38,022 bases of DNA from Polyangiaceae bacterium (GCA_025937835.1 JAICQO010000067.1:1-38022), one strand, 5' to 3'; positions 7,596 through 16,286 are shown, counted from the stretch's first letter. Program-made: numbers and translations. Notes: generated from the letters alone by a model not told the origin.

Positions 7596-8021
7596 CGCGA
7601 AGCCGACCACCAGATAGTCGACCGGGCGCGGCGTGAGCGGCGCCGTGCCGCCGTGGCGCTGCAAGAGCTCGAGGTTCTTGCGCGCAGCGCGGTGGAAGGC
7701 ATCGAACACATCGCCGAGCACGGGGATCGAGCCGATGACGGCGTCGATCGTCAGGTTCAGCAACATGCGCAGCAAGATCACCGTCGGCACGCGGCGCTTG
7801 AAGCCTTCGAGGATCAGCATGGCCGTGGCGATGCTGGTGAGCGCGTCCCCGGCGCCGGGCGCGACCAGGCCCAAGATCGCGTCCATCCCGACGCGCACGC
7901 CGGTTCCGGGGATCACGAAGGCGTCGTCGAGCAACCGCGCCAGGGCATGCGTCCACTGCGGCAGCGGGGCGCGCGTGTCGAGCGGGAGATCGGTGCGGTG
8001 ATCGGAGTTCGAGCGGGGCAT
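7512..8021 (-). CDS. DUF4112 domain protein
   Basis: A 169-residue protein of the DUF4112 family, function unknown. Family hallmarks: LLDDAFVIPGTGVRVGMD near the N-terminus, LLRMLLNLTIDAVIGSIPVL in the middle (an amphipathic or membrane-associated helix, then the conserved G-x-I-P-x-L-G-D turn), and a C-terminal hydrophobic segment (VVGFALLCVLALLALPVVIG). I chose ATG 8021 because the upstream ATG at 8072 would overlap the divergent dtd start. The 3' end overlaps the membrane-protein gene by 84 bases tail to tail. Confidence 0.8.
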   Translation of the reverse strand: MPRSNSDHRTDLPLDTRAPLPQWTHALARLLDDAFVIPGTGVRVGMDAILGLVAPGAGDALTSIATAMLILEGFKRRVPTVILLRMLLNLTIDAVIGSIPVLGDVFDAFHRAARKNLELLQRHGGTAPLTPRPVDYLVVGFALLCVLALLALPVVIGLGLIHFVASLAE

Positions 8022-8070
8022 CGGGTCGTGGGGCTGGTCGGAGCGGCGAGAGTCTGACACGCTCCGGGCC

Positions 8071-8514
8071 ATGCGTGCCGTGGTTCAGCGGGTGAGCCGT
8101 GCTTCGGTCACGGTCGACGGCGCCGTGGTAGGCCAGATCGCTCGCGGATTGTGCGTGCTGATCGGCGTCGGGAAAGACGACACCGAAGAGGACGCCGCGG
8201 CGCTTTCGGACAAGCTCATCGGCCTCCGGATCTTCGAAGACGACGCCGGCAAGATGAACCGCGCGCTGCCCGAGATCGGCGGCGGGCTCCTGTGCATCTC
8301 GCAGTTCACCCTGTTCGCAGACACGAGCCGTGGCCGTCGCCCGAGCTTCATCGGCGCGATGGAACCGGGTGAGGCGCAGCGCTTGTTCGAGCTCGTGTGC
8401 GAAGCCGCTCGCGGCCGTGGTGTCCCGGTCGAAACCGGAAAATTCCGCGCGCACATGGATGTCGAGCTCGTGAACGACGGCCCCGTGACGCTCTGGTTGG
8501 ACACCAAGGCCTGA
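8071..8514 (+). CDS. dtd: D-aminoacyl-tRNA deacylase
   Basis: A 147-residue DTD, normal family length. It hydrolyses D-amino acids (and glycine) mischarged on tRNA, a proofreading step in translation. Both active-site signatures are intact: SQFTLFAD (residues 77-84) and NDGPVT (135-140, the cross-subunit Gly-Pro motif). The N-terminal MRAVVQRVSRASVTVDG is typical. It is a homodimeric cytoplasmic enzyme. It is divergent from the DUF4112 gene with about 50 bases between the chosen starts. Confidence 0.97.
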   Translation: MRAVVQRVSRASVTVDGAVVGQIARGLCVLIGVGKDDTEEDAAALSDKLIGLRIFEDDAGKMNRALPEIGGGLLCISQFTLFADTSRGRRPSFIGAMEPGEAQRLFELVCEAARGRGVPVETGKFRAHMDVELVNDGPVTLWLDTKA

Positions 8515-8541
8515 TCCGCCCGCGAGCGGCCGCGCGCAGCG

Positions 8542-10629
8542 CTACTCACTCGGCTTGGTCGAGATTTCCCTGAGCTTGCTGACGGCCGTGAATCCGAAGG
8601 CCACGTCGCGCGCCTGGAGCCGGCCGTTCTCTTGCAAGATCTGGTGGCACTCGGCGGTCCAGCCCGTGGTTTGGTAGCTGGTCTTGAGCTTGCGGCGGAC
8701 GCGCTTCTTCACCTTTTGCGCCTGGACCGAGACGCTGCAGCTCTCGTTGGTTTCGAGCAGGCCGGACGCAGCTTTCAAGCCTTCACCAACCATCTTCGAG
8801 AGCTGGGCCGCGGTCTTGGTCTGGCCGTCGACGAGGATCTTGGGCTCTGAAAGAGCCTCGAAGCCGCTGGCGTCGCGTTGGTTGATCACGCGCTCGAGCG
8901 CCAGGATGCGCTCCGCCGTGGTCTGCAGGTAGGCCTTCTGCAGGTTGTCGGTGGTCATGGCGATCGCGCGCTCGCAACACAGGCCGTAGCGGCTGGGCTG
9001 GCGTTCGTCGAGGCGTGCCGACAGTTTGTCTCCGCAGACCTTGCCGCCGCGCACGCTTGCACCCTCCGCCGTGGAGCTGGTGGTCCAGCTCGCGGCGCCG
9101 GCGATCTCCGGGAAGGCCGCGCAGGCTCGCTCCCACTGGAGCTCGGTGCACAGGGCGAGGCCCACGTCGGCGCAGATCGCGGTGGCGCCCTGGTAGTCCT
9201 CGCCGAACGAGCCGTCGCGGGCGAGCACGCGAAACGCGCCGAATACGAACTCGCCGTGCGCACCGGCGGGGACGTCGCGCTGCGGCACGCCGCTCAGAGG
9301 GACGGGACGCGCGTGCGCAGGGCGCGCTGGAGCCGTTGCGGGCGCGTCGGCAGCGGGCTTCGGAGAGCCCTCGGCGTTGGCGCCCGCGGGCTCGCCCTCG
9401 GCGACTGCGGAAGAAGCCGGTTCGCCCGTCACATCGGGCTCGTCCTTGGGCTTCATCACGATGAAGACCGTTGCAGCCGCGCCGATCGTGAGCGCGCCGA
9501 TGCCCACCGCCAGCAGCGAGCGCATTTGCGAGCTCCGCGGGCGGGCGGAGCCGAGCGCGGTGCTGGAGTTGAGCTCGGTCGCGGGCGGCGCTTCCAGACG
9601 CGGCGCTTCGGCGCGCGGCGCGCTCTCTGCGTGGATCGTGGAGGCGTGCGCGGGATCGGCCGTCAGCGATTCGAGCCGGGGCCGCATCGGTAAGCCCGAT
9701 TCGCGAGCCACGGATTCGAGCGCGTCCCAGAAATCGCCGGCGTTGGCGAAGCGCTCGCGTGGATCCACCGCGAGCGCGCGGCGGAGCACCGTTTCGATGC
9801 CGTCCGGGGTGGGGACGCCGAAGGCCGCGAGCGTCGGCCGGTGATCGGGATCCGCCGATTGGACGAAGAGCTGTGCGGCGTCGGCGCCTTCGAGCGCGGG
9901 ACGACCCGCGACCACCTCGACCAGGACCAGCGCCAGCGCGAACACGTCCGTCCAGGGGCCGGTCGCGCCGTAGCGACGGCTGAATTGCTCCGGGGCGCCG
10001 TAGCGCGCGGTGAAGGCTTGCAACGACGCGCCCGTCTCTTCGAACGCGCGCGTCACGCTCTCGGTCTCCGCCATGACCTTGGCGATGCCGAAGTCGAGGA
10101 CCTTCAGCACGTCGCGGTTGCCGATGCGCGCCAGAAACAGATTGGGCGGCTTGATGTCTCGGTGTGCCACGCCCTGCGCGTGGGCGACCGACAGGGCACG
10201 CGCGGACGGCTCGAGCAGCGCGATCGCCTCGGCGAGCGGTAACCCACCTTGACCCGCGGCGCGCCGCGCGGCCAGAACTTGCGAGAGCGGCTCGCCTTCG
10301 AGCCACTCGAGCACGAGGTACGGCGTCCAATGCTTGTTCGGCGACACGGCCGCGCCGAGGTCGAGCGCCTGCACGATGCCGGCCGTGGCGCGCGAGAGCT
10401 GGTGGAGCAGCCGGCCCTCGGCCAAGAACATCTCGCGGAAGTGCTCTCGCTCCCCGCTCGTGAGCTGCTCGGGCACGCGCAGACACTTGAGCGCGACCTT
10501 CTGCTCGAAGCCGAGGTGGTGTGCGCGGTAGACGACGCCGAAACCGCCCGAGCCCACGACCGCGTCGACCCGGTATTTACCGTCGACCGTACCTCCCACC
10601 CAGCCGAAGCGATCGGGCTCGTCGCGCAT
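8542..10629 (-). CDS. Transmembrane Ser/Thr protein kinase with extracytoplasmic Cys-containing domain
   Basis: A 695-residue PknB-type kinase. Residues 1-310 form the kinase domain: glycine loop GSGGFGVV (25-32), Lys48, HRDIK (156-160, catalytic Asp158) and DFG (179-181). A Pro/Ala/Glu-rich juxtamembrane linker leads to one membrane helix (about 371-392). A low-complexity Ala/Pro/Glu stalk follows, then an outer domain with paired Cys (DVGLALCTELQWERAC and YGLCCERA) that loosely resembles the formylglycine-generating-enzyme/sulfatase-modifying fold. The terminal 150 residues contain a basic KVKKRVRRKL stretch and a further Cys pair. The frame runs open to 10998, but ATG 10629 sits just before the conserved kinase start. 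Divergent from the ferredoxin gene. Ligand and targets unknown. Confidence 0.9.
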   Translation of the reverse strand: MRDEPDRFGWVGGTVDGKYRVDAVVGSGGFGVVYRAHHLGFEQKVALKCLRVPEQLTSGEREHFREMFLAEGRLLHQLSRATAGIVQALDLGAAVSPNKHWTPYLVLEWLEGEPLSQVLAARRAAGQGGLPLAEAIALLEPSARALSVAHAQGVAHRDIKPPNLFLARIGNRDVLKVLDFGIAKVMAETESVTRAFEETGASLQAFTARYGAPEQFSRRYGATGPWTDVFALALVLVEVVAGRPALEGADAAQLFVQSADPDHRPTLAAFGVPTPDGIETVLRRALAVDPRERFANAGDFWDALESVARESGLPMRPRLESLTADPAHASTIHAESAPRAEAPRLEAPPATELNSSTALGSARPRSSQMRSLLAVGIGALTIGAAATVFIVMKPKDEPDVTGEPASSAVAEGEPAGANAEGSPKPAADAPATAPARPAHARPVPLSGVPQRDVPAGAHGEFVFGAFRVLARDGSFGEDYQGATAICADVGLALCTELQWERACAAFPEIAGAASWTTSSTAEGASVRGGKVCGDKLSARLDERQPSRYGLCCERAIAMTTDNLQKAYLQTTAERILALERVINQRDASGFEALSEPKILVDGQTKTAAQLSKMVGEGLKAASGLLETNESCSVSVQAQKVKKRVRRKLKTSYQTTGWTAECHQILQENGRLQARDVAFGFTAVSKLREISTKPSE

Positions 10630-10742
10630 TTTCCCGGGCTCCCAGCATCCCACAAAACACACGGCGTCGCACGCCTCGGTCCGCGCGGGCGACCGGTATT
10701 TCTGGTTGCGAAGCCGGGCGCAGGGCGCTATCCGAGCGCAGA

Positions 10743-11051
10743 GTGCCCACGATCGAATTTTGTGCGAACACCATCGGCCGCATGAAGCGCGTGGAAGCTC
10801 CCGAGGGCGGTGAGCTCGTGGACATTTGCGATCACGTGCTGGCGCCGATTCCGTTTTCTTGCCGGTCGGCGAGCTGCGGCACCTGTCACGTCGAGGTGCT
10901 CGAGGGCGCGGACTCGCTCGAGCCGCCGAAGCCCGAGGAACAAGAGCTGCTCCGGCTCCTGGGTGGTGAAGGAACCTACCGCCTCGCGTGTCAGGCACGA
11001 GTCCGGCCAGGGCCCGGCCTGATTCGCCTGCGCGCGGTGCTCTCGCCGTAG
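10743..11051 (+). CDS. 2Fe-2S ferredoxin
   Basis: A 102-residue ferredoxin of the beta-grasp type. Cluster ligands are CRSASCGTC (C-x4-C-x2-C) and a distal Cys in YRLACQARV. Small soluble electron carrier; partners are not coded next to it. GTG at 10743 is chosen because the peptide from there (VPTIEFCANTIG) matches the first strand of the fold; the open frame upstream encodes Arg-rich non-family sequence. The 113-base gap to the divergent kinase must hold both promoters. It could serve the Rieske oxygenase 4 kb upstream, but that is only inference. Confidence 0.88.
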   Translation: MPTIEFCANTIGRMKRVEAPEGGELVDICDHVLAPIPFSCRSASCGTCHVEVLEGADSLEPPKPEEQELLRLLGGEGTYRLACQARVRPGPGLIRLRAVLSP

Positions 11052-11064
11052 CGTGATTTCCCGG

Positions 11065-12045
11065 CTACGCGACTCGGAGCACGATCTTGCCGAGGTTCTC
11101 GTTCTGTTCCATGCGCTCGTGGGCGAAGCGCACCTCGGCGAGCGGGAAGACGCTATCAATCCTCGGCGTGAAGCGACCCTCGTCGAACCAGCCTAAGAAG
11201 TCGCGCCGAAACGCTCGGACAATCGCCGCCTTTTCCGTCAACGGGCGCGAGCGCATCACGATGCCGCGCACGGTTTGTCTCTGCCCGAGCAGCCGGGCGA
11301 AGTCGAGCGTACCGCGCGTGCCGCCGAGCAGCCCCACCACGATCCAGCGCCCGGCCGTCGCGAGGACGCTCTGGTTTCGTTCCGACAGGCTCGCACCCAC
11401 GAAGTCCACGATCACGTCGGCGCCGCGCCCGTTGCTGGCCGCGCTCACGACCGCTGCGAAATCCTCGCGCGAGGTGTCGATCACCTGGTTCACGCCTAGC
11501 TCCGTCAGCCAGGTCAGCTTGTTTGGATTGCGGGTGGTCGCGAACACGTACGCCCCGAGCTCGCGTGCCAGCTGGACCGCGGCAGAGCCCACGCCACCCG
11601 CCGCGCCGTGGATCAGCACGCGTTCCCCGGGTGCGAGCTCAGCGGCGCCGATCAGCGCTTCGTGCGCGGTGAGGAACGCTTCCGGGATCGCCGCCGCCTG
11701 TTCGAACGAGAGCGCTTCCGGGATGGGCAGCACCAAGCTCTCGTGGACCCGCGCGCGCTCGGCGTAGCCACCGCCCGGCAACAGCGCCATCACGCGCTCA
11801 CCTGCGGCGAGCGTGGTCACTCCGGCGCCGAGCTCTTCGACGATGCCCGCGCATTCGAGGCCGAGGATCTCGGTTTCTCCGGGCGGCGGCGGGTAGAGCC
11901 CGCGGCGCTGCAGCAAGTCGGCGCGGTTCAGCGCCGTCGCGTGCACGCGGATCACGACGTCGTGATGGGAGGCTTTCGGGTCGGAGACCTGCCGGAGCTC
12001 GAGCCGTTCCGGCCCTCCCGGCTCGCTGACGACGACGGCCAACAT
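11065..12045 (-). CDS. NAD(P)H quinone oxidoreductase, PIG3-like MDR family
   Basis: A 326-residue medium-chain dehydrogenase/reductase of the zinc-free quinone oxidoreductase (PIG3/TP53I3) group. Motifs: ATALNRADLLQRRGLYPPPP at residues 37-56 (diagnostic of this subgroup), LGLECAGIVEELG, and the dinucleotide loop GAAGGVGSAA (148-157). The structural and catalytic zinc Cys clusters of alcohol dehydrogenases are absent, as expected. It reduces quinones or similar carbonyl compounds with NADPH. It lies 12 bases downstream of the DUF1554 lipoprotein gene on the same strand, so the two are probably co-transcribed, and it converges on the ferredoxin gene with a 13-base gap. Confidence 0.92.
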   Translation of the reverse strand: MLAVVVSEPGGPERLELRQVSDPKASHHDVVIRVHATALNRADLLQRRGLYPPPPGETEILGLECAGIVEELGAGVTTLAAGERVMALLPGGGYAERARVHESLVLPIPEALSFEQAAAIPEAFLTAHEALIGAAELAPGERVLIHGAAGGVGSAAVQLARELGAYVFATTRNPNKLTWLTELGVNQVIDTSREDFAAVVSAASNGRGADVIVDFVGASLSERNQSVLATAGRWIVVGLLGGTRGTLDFARLLGQRQTVRGIVMRSRPLTEKAAIVRAFRRDFLGWFDEGRFTPRIDSVFPLAEVRFAHERMEQNENLGKIVLRVA

Positions 12046-12057
12046 TTGCCGACCAGA

Positions 12058-13881
12058 CTACCTCTGGATGCACACGATCGGTGCGCGGATTTCGCAGTAG
12101 CCTTCGTCCTCCGGCGCTGAAACGCCGCACGAGCGGTCCCAGTCCGGTGCGCTCCAATCGCAAAACGAAGCGCCGAGCGCCCCCGTGGACTTCGAGAAGT
12201 CGGAGCAGGTGTTCTTACCCACGCCGGTGACGGGCGCATTGCACCACACCAGCGACTTCAGCCGGCGTTCGCGGCAATTCTCGACGAGCTCGGCGCGCCC
12301 CGCGTCGCTCAGCGCATCGAGGTCGGGCTCGCGCGGAGAGCTGCCGAGCTCGGTCAGGTCGAGGGCGCCGAGCGCATTGCCGAGCTCTTCGAAGTGGTTC
12401 GCGACGATCGTGCCGTCGGTGAGCTGGTAGGGGCCGCCGTCGCCGTCGAAACGGTCGAAGATCGTGCGCCCCGGCTCGTTCACGAGCGCCAGGAATTGCC
12501 CGGAGATGCCGGCGCGGTCCGCGAGCTCCTGACATTTTTCGTCGGCGCCGGACACGCCGCCCAGGTTGCCGTCGAAGAGCTCGGACGTGACGAAGATCAC
12601 CTTCGGGAAGGCGTCGCACGTACCGTCCGTGCAGGACTGCCCGCGCCCACACTGGTTCGTGACGAACACGCCCTGGTCGTTACAGGTCTTTTGACTCGGC
12701 TTGCCGCTGCCCGTGCACAGGCGAGCACCGGGCGCGCATTCGCCCGTGCATTGCGTCCCGACGCACGCGTTGGGGCAGGACTCGGGCGGCCCCCACTCGT
12801 TGTTCGAGCCGCAGGTCTTGAGCGTGGTTGGCGAGGCGCACACGGTCGCGCCCGTGAGACAGGTGACGCAGGCGTCGCCCGAGCAGGCGCCGCCTCCCGG
12901 GCACGCTGACGCGACCCACTGACCGTCGGCGCTGCACACTTCGAGATCGCTGTCCGTGCTGCCGCAGCGCCGCGCACCCGGACGGCATTCGCCGCCGCAG
13001 TTGCGCTCGACGCAGGCGTTCTCGCAAGTCGTCACGCGGTTCCACTCCCCGGTCGTCGAGCACTCCTCGAGGTCGGCCCCCGCGCAGCGCTTTTCGCCGG
13101 GTTTGCACTCCCCAGCGCAGACCCCGTCCCGGCACACGTGCTCGCAGGCGGTTCGCGCTCCGAAGCTGCCGGAGCTGCCGCAGAGCTGCACTTCCGTCTC
13201 GCTCGCGCAGCGCGCCGTCCCGGGTTCGCATTCTCCGCCGCAGGCTCCGTCGATGCACGTGAACGCGCAGGGGGTCGGGGCACCCCACAGATTGTCGGCG
13301 CAGGTCTGCTCGGCGTTCGCGGACACGCATTGCTTGTCGCCATCGCTGCACGTTCCCGTGCAAGCCCCGCGCTGGCACATCACGCTGCACGCCTGGCCGT
13401 CGGTGATCCACGCGCCGAGGTCGTTGCAGCGCATCGGTTGCATGCCGTCGCAGCGACGCTCGCCGGGTTGGCAATCGCCCGCGCACGCGCCCGCGCGGCA
13501 CACGAACGGACAGGTCTCGGTTTGCCAGCTGCCGGAGTCGTCGCAGGTACGAAGCACCGCGGCGACGGCGTCGCAGCGCGCGCTCCCCGGCTGGCAGCCG
13601 CCCGGGCTCGAGGTGCCTGAACCCGACGCAGCCGCGCCGTCGCGACCTCCGCTCGCGCGCGTTGCACCGCCGCTGCCAGAGCTCGCAGCGCTCGCGCTCC
13701 GCCGCCCCGACCCCGATTTGGCCGCGCTCGCAGCGTCGTCCCCGCCGGAGCCCGAGGAGCCGGCCTGGCTCGCGCCGAAGATCACCGGCACGGGGCCGTT
13801 CAGCCCCTCGTCTCGTTCGTAGCTGCAGGCGCCCCCTGCGAGCACCGAGCCAAGAACCCACAACACCGGCGTGCGCGACAT
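12058..13881 (-). CDS. Lipoprotein with eight Cys-rich repeats and a DUF1554 domain
   Basis: A 607-residue surface lipoprotein. Signal and lipobox LAGGAC lead into a Ser/Gly/Ala linker (about 20-95). Then come eight repeats of about 40 residues of pattern CxPGxxRC...C...G.W...C...C..G.C.G, with roughly six Cys each (about 95-425). The C-terminus (about 428-607) is a DUF1554 domain, recognised by KVIFVTSELFDGNLGGVSGA and the terminal Cys-rich WCNAPVTGVGKNTCSDF. DUF1554 has a C-type-lectin/endostatin-like fold and is widespread in myxobacterial and leptospiral surface proteins; ligand unknown. The Cys count is very high and points to an oxidising, extracytoplasmic location. It is first in a probable two-gene unit with the quinone oxidoreductase. 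Confidence 0.87.
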   Translation of the reverse strand: MSRTPVLWVLGSVLAGGACSYERDEGLNGPVPVIFGASQAGSSGSGGDDAASAAKSGSGRRSASAASSGSGGATRASGGRDGAAASGSGTSSPGGCQPGSARCDAVAAVLRTCDDSGSWQTETCPFVCRAGACAGDCQPGERRCDGMQPMRCNDLGAWITDGQACSVMCQRGACTGTCSDGDKQCVSANAEQTCADNLWGAPTPCAFTCIDGACGGECEPGTARCASETEVQLCGSSGSFGARTACEHVCRDGVCAGECKPGEKRCAGADLEECSTTGEWNRVTTCENACVERNCGGECRPGARRCGSTDSDLEVCSADGQWVASACPGGGACSGDACVTCLTGATVCASPTTLKTCGSNNEWGPPESCPNACVGTQCTGECAPGARLCTGSGKPSQKTCNDQGVFVTNQCGRGQSCTDGTCDAFPKVIFVTSELFDGNLGGVSGADEKCQELADRAGISGQFLALVNEPGRTIFDRFDGDGGPYQLTDGTIVANHFEELGNALGALDLTELGSSPREPDLDALSDAGRAELVENCRERRLKSLVWCNAPVTGVGKNTCSDFSKSTGALGASFCDWSAPDWDRSCGVSAPEDEGYCEIRAPIVCIQR

Positions 13882-13940
13882 CGCTCGTCGCTTGGTTTAG
13901 AGCGACGGCGCTCGGCGGTATTGTACGTTCGTGCAGCCCG

Positions 13941-14828
13941 TTACAGCGTCGTGAGGTAGGCCGCGCCGATGATCCCGGCTCGCTCCCCGAGGCCGCTCAC
14001 GAGCAGCGGAACCTCCGAGAGCGGCGGAGCGAACGTGTAAGTCTTGAGAGCTTTGCGCACGTACGGCTCGATCAGATCGAAGGACGCTGCGACACCGCCC
14101 GAAAACACGATCGCGTTCAGGTCGAGCAGGTTTTGCACCGCCGCGACGCCACGGCCGAGCCCCTCGCCGAGCATCTCGAAGGTCTGGACCCCGGCGGGTT
14201 CGCCCTTGCGCGCGCTGATCGAGATCGCGAGCACCTCGTCCGTCTCGCCGCCGCCGAGCTCCTTGAAGCGGCGCACGAGCGCCTTGGTGCCGGCGAACGA
14301 TTCGACGCAGCCGCGCTGACCGCACGCGCAGAGCGGTGCGTCCGAGCCGCGATCGACGTTGAGGTGCCCGAACTCCGCGGCGAAGCCGTTGGCGCCCGGA
14401 TACAACATGTGACCGAGCACGAGCCCGCCGCCGATGCCCGTGCCCAGCGTCACCATCAGGAAGCTCGGATGTTCGCGGCCGTGGCCGTACAAGCGCTCGC
14501 CGAGCGCAGCGCTGGTCGCGTCGTTCTCGACTGCGATCGGGCAGCCGCCGAGCCGTCGCGACAGCTCGCGCGCTACGTGAATGCCGGCGAAGCCGGGCAC
14601 GTTCGTGAGCCGCCAGCAGCGACCTTCGGAATCGACCTCGCCGGGGATCGCGATCCCGACGCCCTGGGGCGTGGGTGAAAGCGCGAGCACGGCCCCAGCC
14701 AATACGTCGAGAATCTCCTCGGGCGCCGAGCCCGCGCGGGTTGCGGCAGACGTGGAACGGATCACTTCGCCGCCCTCGACCACTCCCGCCTTGACGTGGG
14801 TGCCCCCGAAATCCACTCCGATCAACAT
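13941..14828 (-). CDS. ROK-family sugar kinase (glucokinase-like)
   Basis: A 295-residue ROK protein without the N-terminal helix-turn-helix of ROK repressors, so it is an enzyme rather than a regulator. Phosphate loop GVDFGGTHVKAG (4-15), ENDA with catalytic Asp103, GTGIGGGLV, EFGH (152-155), and the zinc motif CACGQRGC (Cys167, 169, 174 with His155). It probably phosphorylates glucose with ATP. ATG 14828 gives the canonical MLIGVDFGGT start; the frame upstream to 14993 encodes no family sequence and overlaps the divergent gene. Glycogen phosphorylase and transaldolase lie 2-5 kb away, so a sugar-phosphate role is consistent. Confidence 0.92.
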   Translation of the reverse strand: MLIGVDFGGTHVKAGVVEGGEVIRSTSAATRAGSAPEEILDVLAGAVLALSPTPQGVGIAIPGEVDSEGRCWRLTNVPGFAGIHVARELSRRLGGCPIAVENDATSAALGERLYGHGREHPSFLMVTLGTGIGGGLVLGHMLYPGANGFAAEFGHLNVDRGSDAPLCACGQRGCVESFAGTKALVRRFKELGGGETDEVLAISISARKGEPAGVQTFEMLGEGLGRGVAAVQNLLDLNAIVFSGGVAASFDLIEPYVRKALKTYTFAPPLSEVPLLVSGLGERAGIIGAAYLTTL

Positions 14829-14887
14829 TGCTTGGACCGCTCCAGTCGTGAGCTCGATCGACGATGAGCCTAGCATTCCTCTTCGCA

Positions 14888-14918
14888 CGTCACGAACGAA
14901 CTTCGTCGACTCGTGACG
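14888..14918. promoter_or_regulatory. Nested dyad in a divergent promoter region
   Basis: CGTCACGA at 14888-14895 and TCGTGACG at 14911-14918 form a perfect 8-bp inverted repeat. Inside it, ACGAACTTCGT (14896-14906) is itself palindromic about its central C. It lies midway in the 124-base gap between the divergent ROK kinase and phosphatase-family genes, a natural operator position. The binding protein is unknown. Confidence 0.45.
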
Positions 14919-14952
14919 CTCTCGTGAAGGACGAAAGAGTATAGTTGCGCAC

Positions 14953-15807
14953 GTGAGCACACTGCGCATCGCCACCCTGAACGTCTGGAACAAATCGGGC
15001 CCTTGGCCCGCGCGCCTGGAGATGATCCGGTCCGAGCTGTCGCGCTTACAGCCCGGGATCCTTGGACTTCAAGAAGTGCTGCGTTTCGCTCCCAACGGAC
15101 TCGACGCATTCGACGGGCGCACCGAGCACTGCCAGGCGCTGCAGATCGCCGAGGGCTTCGGCTACGAAGCCGTGTTCGTCGAAGCTTGTGACTACTCGGG
15201 CGGCTTGCGGTTCGGAAACGCGCTGCTCACCCGCTGGCCGATCCTCGAGAGCCGCTCGTTCCCTCTACCTTCGCTGGACAGCGGCGAATCCCGTGCGCTC
15301 CTCTACGCATTGGTCGAGACGCCCTACGGCCCGTTGCCCACGTTCGTCACGCACCTCAACTGGAAGCTGCACCATGGCTCGGTCCGGCTCGAGCAGGTGC
15401 GCTACATCGTGGAGCGGATCTTCGAGCTTTCGCCGGTGCAAGGCTCGCTGCTGCCGCCGCTGTTGATGGGCGACATGAACGCGGATCCGGACTCGGACGA
15501 GATGCGCTATCTCCGCGGGTTGAAGGTGTTGGACGGCAAGAGCGTGTACTTCACGGACGCCTGGCTGTACGCGGGCGACGGGAGCTTCGGCGCGACGTTC
15601 GATCGCAAGAACCAGTTCGCGCGCCGCTCTCACGAGCCCTCCCGGCGCATCGACTACGTGTTCGTCCGCGGGCCCGACAAGCTACTGCGGGGCGAGCCGA
15701 TCCGCACCGAGCTTGCCTTCGATCGCGCCGACGCGAGCGGCTCGATCTGGCCCTCGGACCATTTCGGTCTCGTGACGGATCTATTTTTCGAGCCCCGCAG
15801 TCCCTAG
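14953..15807 (+). CDS. Endonuclease/exonuclease/phosphatase family protein
   Basis: A 284-residue EEP-fold protein. Motifs in order: IATLNVWNKSG (metal-binding Asn), GILGLQEVL (catalytic Glu), TFVTHLNWKLHH, LLMGDMNADPDSDE (Asp/Asn pair), RRIDYVFVRGPDK and WPSDHFGLVTDLFF (catalytic Asp-His). All metal-site residues appear present. The family covers nucleases, sphingomyelinase-type and inositol-phosphate phosphatases; no signal peptide is obvious, and the substrate cannot be assigned. GTG start at 14953, followed directly by the conserved first strand. Divergent from the ROK kinase gene. Confidence 0.88.
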   Translation: MSTLRIATLNVWNKSGPWPARLEMIRSELSRLQPGILGLQEVLRFAPNGLDAFDGRTEHCQALQIAEGFGYEAVFVEACDYSGGLRFGNALLTRWPILESRSFPLPSLDSGESRALLYALVETPYGPLPTFVTHLNWKLHHGSVRLEQVRYIVERIFELSPVQGSLLPPLLMGDMNADPDSDEMRYLRGLKVLDGKSVYFTDAWLYAGDGSFGATFDRKNQFARRSHEPSRRIDYVFVRGPDKLLRGEPIRTELAFDRADASGSIWPSDHFGLVTDLFFEPRSP

Positions 15808-15880
15808 CCGGGCCGCGGCGCGAGGTGCGCGTTTTTGCCGCACGCTACCGGGCTTCCCCATTGCCGCGGGATGCGCCAAG

Positions 15881-16204
15881 ATGGGCGCCAGCATGAAGCA
15901 CCTCGTTCATCACGGCCTCGGCCAGGATCGCGCCAAGCAGGTCGCCGAGTCGGCGATCAAGAGCTACGAAGCCAAGTTCGCCGAGTACTCGCCGCGGTCG
16001 ACTTGGAAGAGCGCCACGCACGCCGACATCTCGTTCAGCGTGAAGGGCATGACCTTGAACGGAGCGCTCGACGTCGGCGAAAAAGACTTCGAGCTCGACC
16101 TCGACGTCCCGTTCTTGCTCCGCCCCTTCAAGGGCAAAGCCCTGTCCGTGATTGAAGACGAAATCAAAAAGTGGGTCGAGAAGGCCAAAACCGGCCAAGT
16201 CTAA
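15881..16204 (+). CDS. Polyhydroxyalkanoic acid system family protein
   Basis: A 107-residue protein matching the PHA-granule-region small-protein family (PF09650): MKHLVHHGLGQDRAKQVAES at the start, then the conserved pair SFSVKGMTLNGALDVGEKDF and LDVPFLLRPFKGKALSVIE. Members are linked by location to polyhydroxyalkanoate metabolism, but their biochemical role is unclear. No other PHA gene is nearby. ATG 15881 and ATG 15893 are both possible starts; the second begins exactly at the conserved region. Confidence 0.82.
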   Translation: MGASMKHLVHHGLGQDRAKQVAESAIKSYEAKFAEYSPRSTWKSATHADISFSVKGMTLNGALDVGEKDFELDLDVPFLLRPFKGKALSVIEDEIKKWVEKAKTGQV

Positions 16205-16231
16205 CCACCCCCATCCCGTCGGGGCGAGGGG

Positions 16232-16250
16232 GCCCCGCGCGGCGCGGGGC
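16232..16250. terminator. Very stable GC hairpin after the PHA-system gene
   Basis: GCCCCGCGC at 16232-16240 and GCGCGGGGC at 16242-16250 are perfectly complementary about one central base. It lies 28 bases after the stop of the PHA-system gene and before the GxxExxY cassette, so it may end transcription from either side. There is no T-tract. Confidence 0.45.
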
Positions 16251-16254
16251 GGGC

Positions 16255-16286
16255 GCAACAGGGAGACAGAGAGACAGGGAGTTTTC
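16255..16286. repeat. Left inverted-repeat arm of GxxExxY cassette 2
   Basis: 32 bases of GGGAGACA-type 8-bp units, starting GCAACAGGGAGACAG and ending GGGAGTTTTC. It is the reverse complement of 16658-16690 with one substitution and one single-base gap. It abuts the gene's stop codon at 16285-16287. Confidence 0.92.

Noticed and set aside
10630-10998. N-terminal extension of the Ser/Thr kinase
   Set aside because: The extra 123 residues are Arg/Pro/Ala-rich, overlap the divergent ferredoxin and its promoter, and precede a good kinase start.
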